From: JAJEFO01 sp965209045
Lineage (GTDB): Bacteria; Pseudomonadota; Alphaproteobacteria; Rhodobacterales; Rhodobacteraceae
Direction of reading: 5' to 3'
Assembly (NCBI GenBank): GCA_965209045.1
Contig: CBDBPW010000003.1
Coordinates: 1,364,001 to 1,428,000 of the forward strand
Length of the DNA stretch: 64,000 nucleotides
The notes beneath the pieces are model-generated. The model saw only the letters and a list, made by a program, of their open reading frames with translations, did not search any database and was not told where the DNA came from. The position numbers and the translations under genes were made by a program. Positions 61,685 to 64,000 of this stretch are shown piece after piece (position 1 is the stretch's first letter; each line of letters opens with the position of its first letter).

Positions 61685-63529
61685 CTACACGATCCCTATC
61701 CGGCTCTGGCCGACCGCAGACTGCATGGTCTTCACCACCAGGAAGGCGTCGCGCAAGTGGTTTCGGTCAAGTTCCGACAGTTCCCCCGGCCTGAGGAAAT
61801 TGTCAGGCCGCCTGCCCTGGGCGATGCACGCAGCCTGGTGACGCAGGCGAAATTCCGAAATCAGGTCATAGGCGTCGATCAGATCCCGTGCCCCGGTTTC
61901 CGATATCACGCCGTCCCGTCCCGCAGCCATGAGCCGCTCGCGGGTGTTGATTTCTGAGACGGCGCCTGACAGGGCATAGAGGCGTCCGAGGTCGATGATC
62001 GGCACAACGCCCGCCGTCTTCAGGTCAACGGTGTCCTTGTGCTCGCCGGACCGGATCAACGCGAATCCACGGAACAGGCTGAGAGGCGGCGTGTGCTTCA
62101 GCGAATTGACGGACATGTGCGTGTGGAAGATCGAGTTCCTTCGCGCCAGCTCCAGTGTCTCGTGCTGGAGGTTTCGGAACAGTTCCGCGTCTCCAGCGAT
62201 GGGCCGCAAGTCAAACATGACCGATGCCAGCATCTGCGCCTCGTTATCGGGCTCGGCGATCCAGTTCGCGAAATAGCGCCGCCAGACCCGGCGGGGCTGC
62301 CGCCAGCGCGGGTTGGTCGCCATCATGTCGCCGGGGCAGTATACGAAGCCCGCCTCGTTCAACCCGTCCGCGACGAAGCGGGCCAGATCCGTGAAATATT
62401 CGTCGTGCTCCTCGCCTACAGAATCGTCGAGGATCAGGCAATTGTCCTGGTCCGATATGCCGCTCTGCTCACGGCGGCCCTGACTGCCGCAGGCGGCCCA
62501 CAGGTACGCGGCCGGCGGCGGACCCAGCGCCGCTTCGGCCAGGACCAGCAGCCTTCGGGTCACGGCGTCGGTCAGGTCGGTGATCCGCCGACAGATTGCG
62601 TGCGGCCTGGCTCCTGCGGCGACCAGGTGCGTCAGGAGATCCGGCAACCTGCCCATGATTTCCGCCATCTCGGCGCTGCTGCCGGCGGCAACCAGATCGG
62701 CGACCATGTGGCTCGCCGTCGAGGCCTGTTGCCGGAACAGGTCGGTCTTGCCAATCATCCCGATCAGCCGGCCGCGGCGGTCGGTCACCGGGAGGTGGCT
62801 GATTCGGTGGGCAGCCATCTCGATCAGCGCGTCGAGGCCGGTGGCATCCGGGCCTATGGTCCGCGGCCCCGGGGTCATTACGTCGCTTGCCGGCCGGTCA
62901 CCGCCCAGCCCCTCCGCCAGGACCTTGTTCGCCAGATCATGCACCGTCACGATGCCGGCAAGTCCATCGTTCTGCGTCACCAGCACGGAACTGATGCCCC
63001 GGTCGCGCATCGTCCGCGCGACTTCGGTGACCGACGTCTCCGCGGCGCAGGTCACCGGGTTGCGCAGCATCAGGCTGGACACCTGCAGCGCGGTCAGTCC
63101 CGCTGCGTAAGGCCCGTCGTCGCGGGCCGGCTCTGCCGGCACTGCGCGCCCGAACCAGCGTCGGATCTCGGGCACACGCCCGACGAGGTTTCGGAACCGC
63201 GCGCCATCGACCAGCAGGAGTGTCGTCGCCTCGATTGCGCAGGCCGTGAGCATGGCGCGACCGTCGCGCAGCAGCCCGCGGTCGCCCATCACGTCGCCCG
63301 GGCCACGGTGCGACACCACGTCGTCGTCACGGGTCCGGATTTCAACGCTGCCCGTCTCGATGACGTAAAGGCCGTCGAGTGGCGTTCCTTCCTCGAAGAT
63401 GACGGTTCCCGTCTCGACGCTCACCCGTTCAATGGCGTCCGCAAGGGCTGCGCTCTCCTCCGGAGACAACAGGTCGAATGGCGCGAATTGCGCGAGGCGG
63501 TCGAGCGGCGATGTCCAGTCGTCGGGCAT
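61685..63529 (-). CDS. cNMP-binding / CBS / DUF294 nucleotidyltransferase-like protein
   Basis: This 614-residue protein has a cyclic-nucleotide-binding domain first (residues ~15-130, FEEGTPLDGLYVIETGSVEIRT). A CBS pair follows (~155-275, GISSVLVTQNDGLAGIVTVHDLA and ISHLPVTDRRGRLIGMIGKTDLF). Then comes a DUF294 nucleotidyltransferase domain with WAACGSQGRREQSGISDQDN (near residue 360), and a C-terminal helical substrate-binding domain. The domain order is that of the GlnD-like signalling proteins found beside SSS-type symporters. A nucleotidylation target is not known. Start ATG 63529 is chosen by protein pattern. Confidence 0.9.
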   Translation of the reverse strand: MPDDWTSPLDRLAQFAPFDLLSPEESAALADAIERVSVETGTVIFEEGTPLDGLYVIETGSVEIRTRDDDVVSHRGPGDVMGDRGLLRDGRAMLTACAIEATTLLLVDGARFRNLVGRVPEIRRWFGRAVPAEPARDDGPYAAGLTALQVSSLMLRNPVTCAAETSVTEVARTMRDRGISSVLVTQNDGLAGIVTVHDLANKVLAEGLGGDRPASDVMTPGPRTIGPDATGLDALIEMAAHRISHLPVTDRRGRLIGMIGKTDLFRQQASTASHMVADLVAAGSSAEMAEIMGRLPDLLTHLVAAGARPHAICRRITDLTDAVTRRLLVLAEAALGPPPAAYLWAACGSQGRREQSGISDQDNCLILDDSVGEEHDEYFTDLARFVADGLNEAGFVYCPGDMMATNPRWRQPRRVWRRYFANWIAEPDNEAQMLASVMFDLRPIAGDAELFRNLQHETLELARRNSIFHTHMSVNSLKHTPPLSLFRGFALIRSGEHKDTVDLKTAGVVPIIDLGRLYALSGAVSEINTRERLMAAGRDGVISETGARDLIDAYDLISEFRLRHQAACIAQGRRPDNFLRPGELSELDRNHLRDAFLVVKTMQSAVGQSRIGIV

Positions 63530-63596
63530 TGGAATGAGTCGGTCGTGTCCCAAACTACGGCCTGGAGGCCGGACTTGCAAAGCGAACCGCAAGGGA

Positions 63597-63626
63597 TCGG
63601 CCCGGGCGCGGCAGCGCCCGGGCCGA
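63597..63626 (-). terminator. strong GC hairpin after the symporter gene
   Basis: TCGGCCCGGGCGC (63597-63609) pairs perfectly with 63614-63626 (13 bp, 4-nt loop), 8 nt downstream of the symporter stop. It has no U-tract. It separates the symporter from the signalling genes and may attenuate read-through. Confidence 0.65.
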
Positions 63627-63634
63627 CGACCGGC

Positions 63635-64000
63635 CTAGTGGCCGGCCTGAGCTGCGCTCGCGCCGCGCGGCACGCGCACGCTCTCGACCAGATCCCTGAT
63701 CTCCTGCGGAGGCTCCTTCGTCACTCCCGCGACCAGGTAGGCCACCGCGAAGTTGATCGCCGCGCCGATCGCGCCGAACGAGGTCGACTTGATCGTGCCA
63801 AGAAGCGGATCGGCATCCGTGAAGCTGTTGGTTCCCGGGATGAAGAACCAGCCCTTGTGCAAGAAGATGTAGATGAGGGTGACGACCAGTCCCGCAAGCA
63901 TTCCCGCGACCGCACCGTGATTGTTGATCTTCTTCGAGAATATGCCCATCATCAGTGCCGGGAATATCGAGGCTGCCGCGAGCCCGAAGGCCAGCGCCAC
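63635..64000 (-). CDS. sodium:solute symporter, C-terminal part (cut by window end)
   Basis: The last 121 codons of an SSS-family symporter are present. They contain three membrane segments: FGLAAASIFPALMMGIF followed by SKKINNHGAVAGMLAGLVVTLIYIF, and a final FGAIGAAINFAVAYLVAG. The pattern (ASIFPALMMGIFSKK and a C-terminal VRVPRG) fits the ActP/VC_2705-type subfamily, which transports acetate or similar monocarboxylates and is typically followed by DUF294 and exonuclease-fusion genes. The 5' part lies beyond the window. Confidence 0.88.
   Translation of the reverse strand: MALAFGLAAASIFPALMMGIFSKKINNHGAVAGMLAGLVVTLIYIFLHKGWFFIPGTNSFTDADPLLGTIKSTSFGAIGAAINFAVAYLVAGVTKEPPQEIRDLVESVRVPRGASAAQAGH

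Overview
This window looks like chromosomal DNA of a GC-rich alphaproteobacterium, most likely near Rhodobacterales. The reasons are an lpdA of the PDH-associated alphaproteobacterial type, an RF2 with SPY instead of SPF in its tripeptide, an M23 peptidase–bactofilin–glnE block, two TRAP/Dpp uptake operons and an SSS symporter/DUF294 cluster. Housekeeping genes alternate with mobile DNA. No rRNA, tRNA or CRISPR array was seen.

Layout. 1-3.5 kb is a mobile island: a tnpB cut by the window edge, a decayed ISKra4-like transposase tail and an IS1634-family element with its own sigma70-like promoter. 3.6-7.4 kb holds the convergent repair genes xthA and uvrA, followed by a truncated tnpB relic. 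8.5-15.8 kb holds a bacterial GPP34 (Golgi phosphoprotein 3-like) gene, lpdA, a DUF924 gene, an MFS transporter and queA. 15.8-24.5 kb carries envelope and nitrogen genes: a large YhdP/AsmA-like protein, an M23 peptidase, bactofilin and glnE. 24.6-27.9 kb is a TRAP dicarboxylate-type transporter (dctP, dctQ, dctM).

28.2-34.3 kb is a nested insertion that can be read base by base. A class II fic gene was split by an IS605/IS1341-type tnpB element. That element was then invaded, 18 codons before the tnpB stop, by a RIT element (three overlapping tyrosine recombinase genes inside 89-bp inverted repeats). Removing both insertions restores both reading frames.

34.4-46.4 kb is a probable glycan/oligomer uptake and catabolism locus: GH38 alpha-mannosidase, a fused DppD-DppF ATPase, DppC, DppB, a family-5 binding protein, an MBL-fold hydrolase and a PhyH dioxygenase, with a divergent AraC regulator. 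46.4-54.0 kb is a seven-gene operon that joins a partner-switching module (STAS antagonist, HATPase anti-sigma-type kinase, SpoIIE/PP2C phosphatase) to sensing proteins. These include an MFS transporter fused to an extracytoplasmic sensor. Next come an ammonium transporter, a DUF2189 membrane protein and prfB.

58.7-64.0 kb is a signalling/transport cluster: a membrane PAS and kinase-like protein fused to a DnaQ exonuclease, a stand-alone receiver, a small membrane protein, a cNMP/CBS/DUF294 protein and the end of a sodium:solute symporter. A recurring feature is strong GC hairpins without U-tracts placed 8-22 nt after binding-protein or transporter genes.
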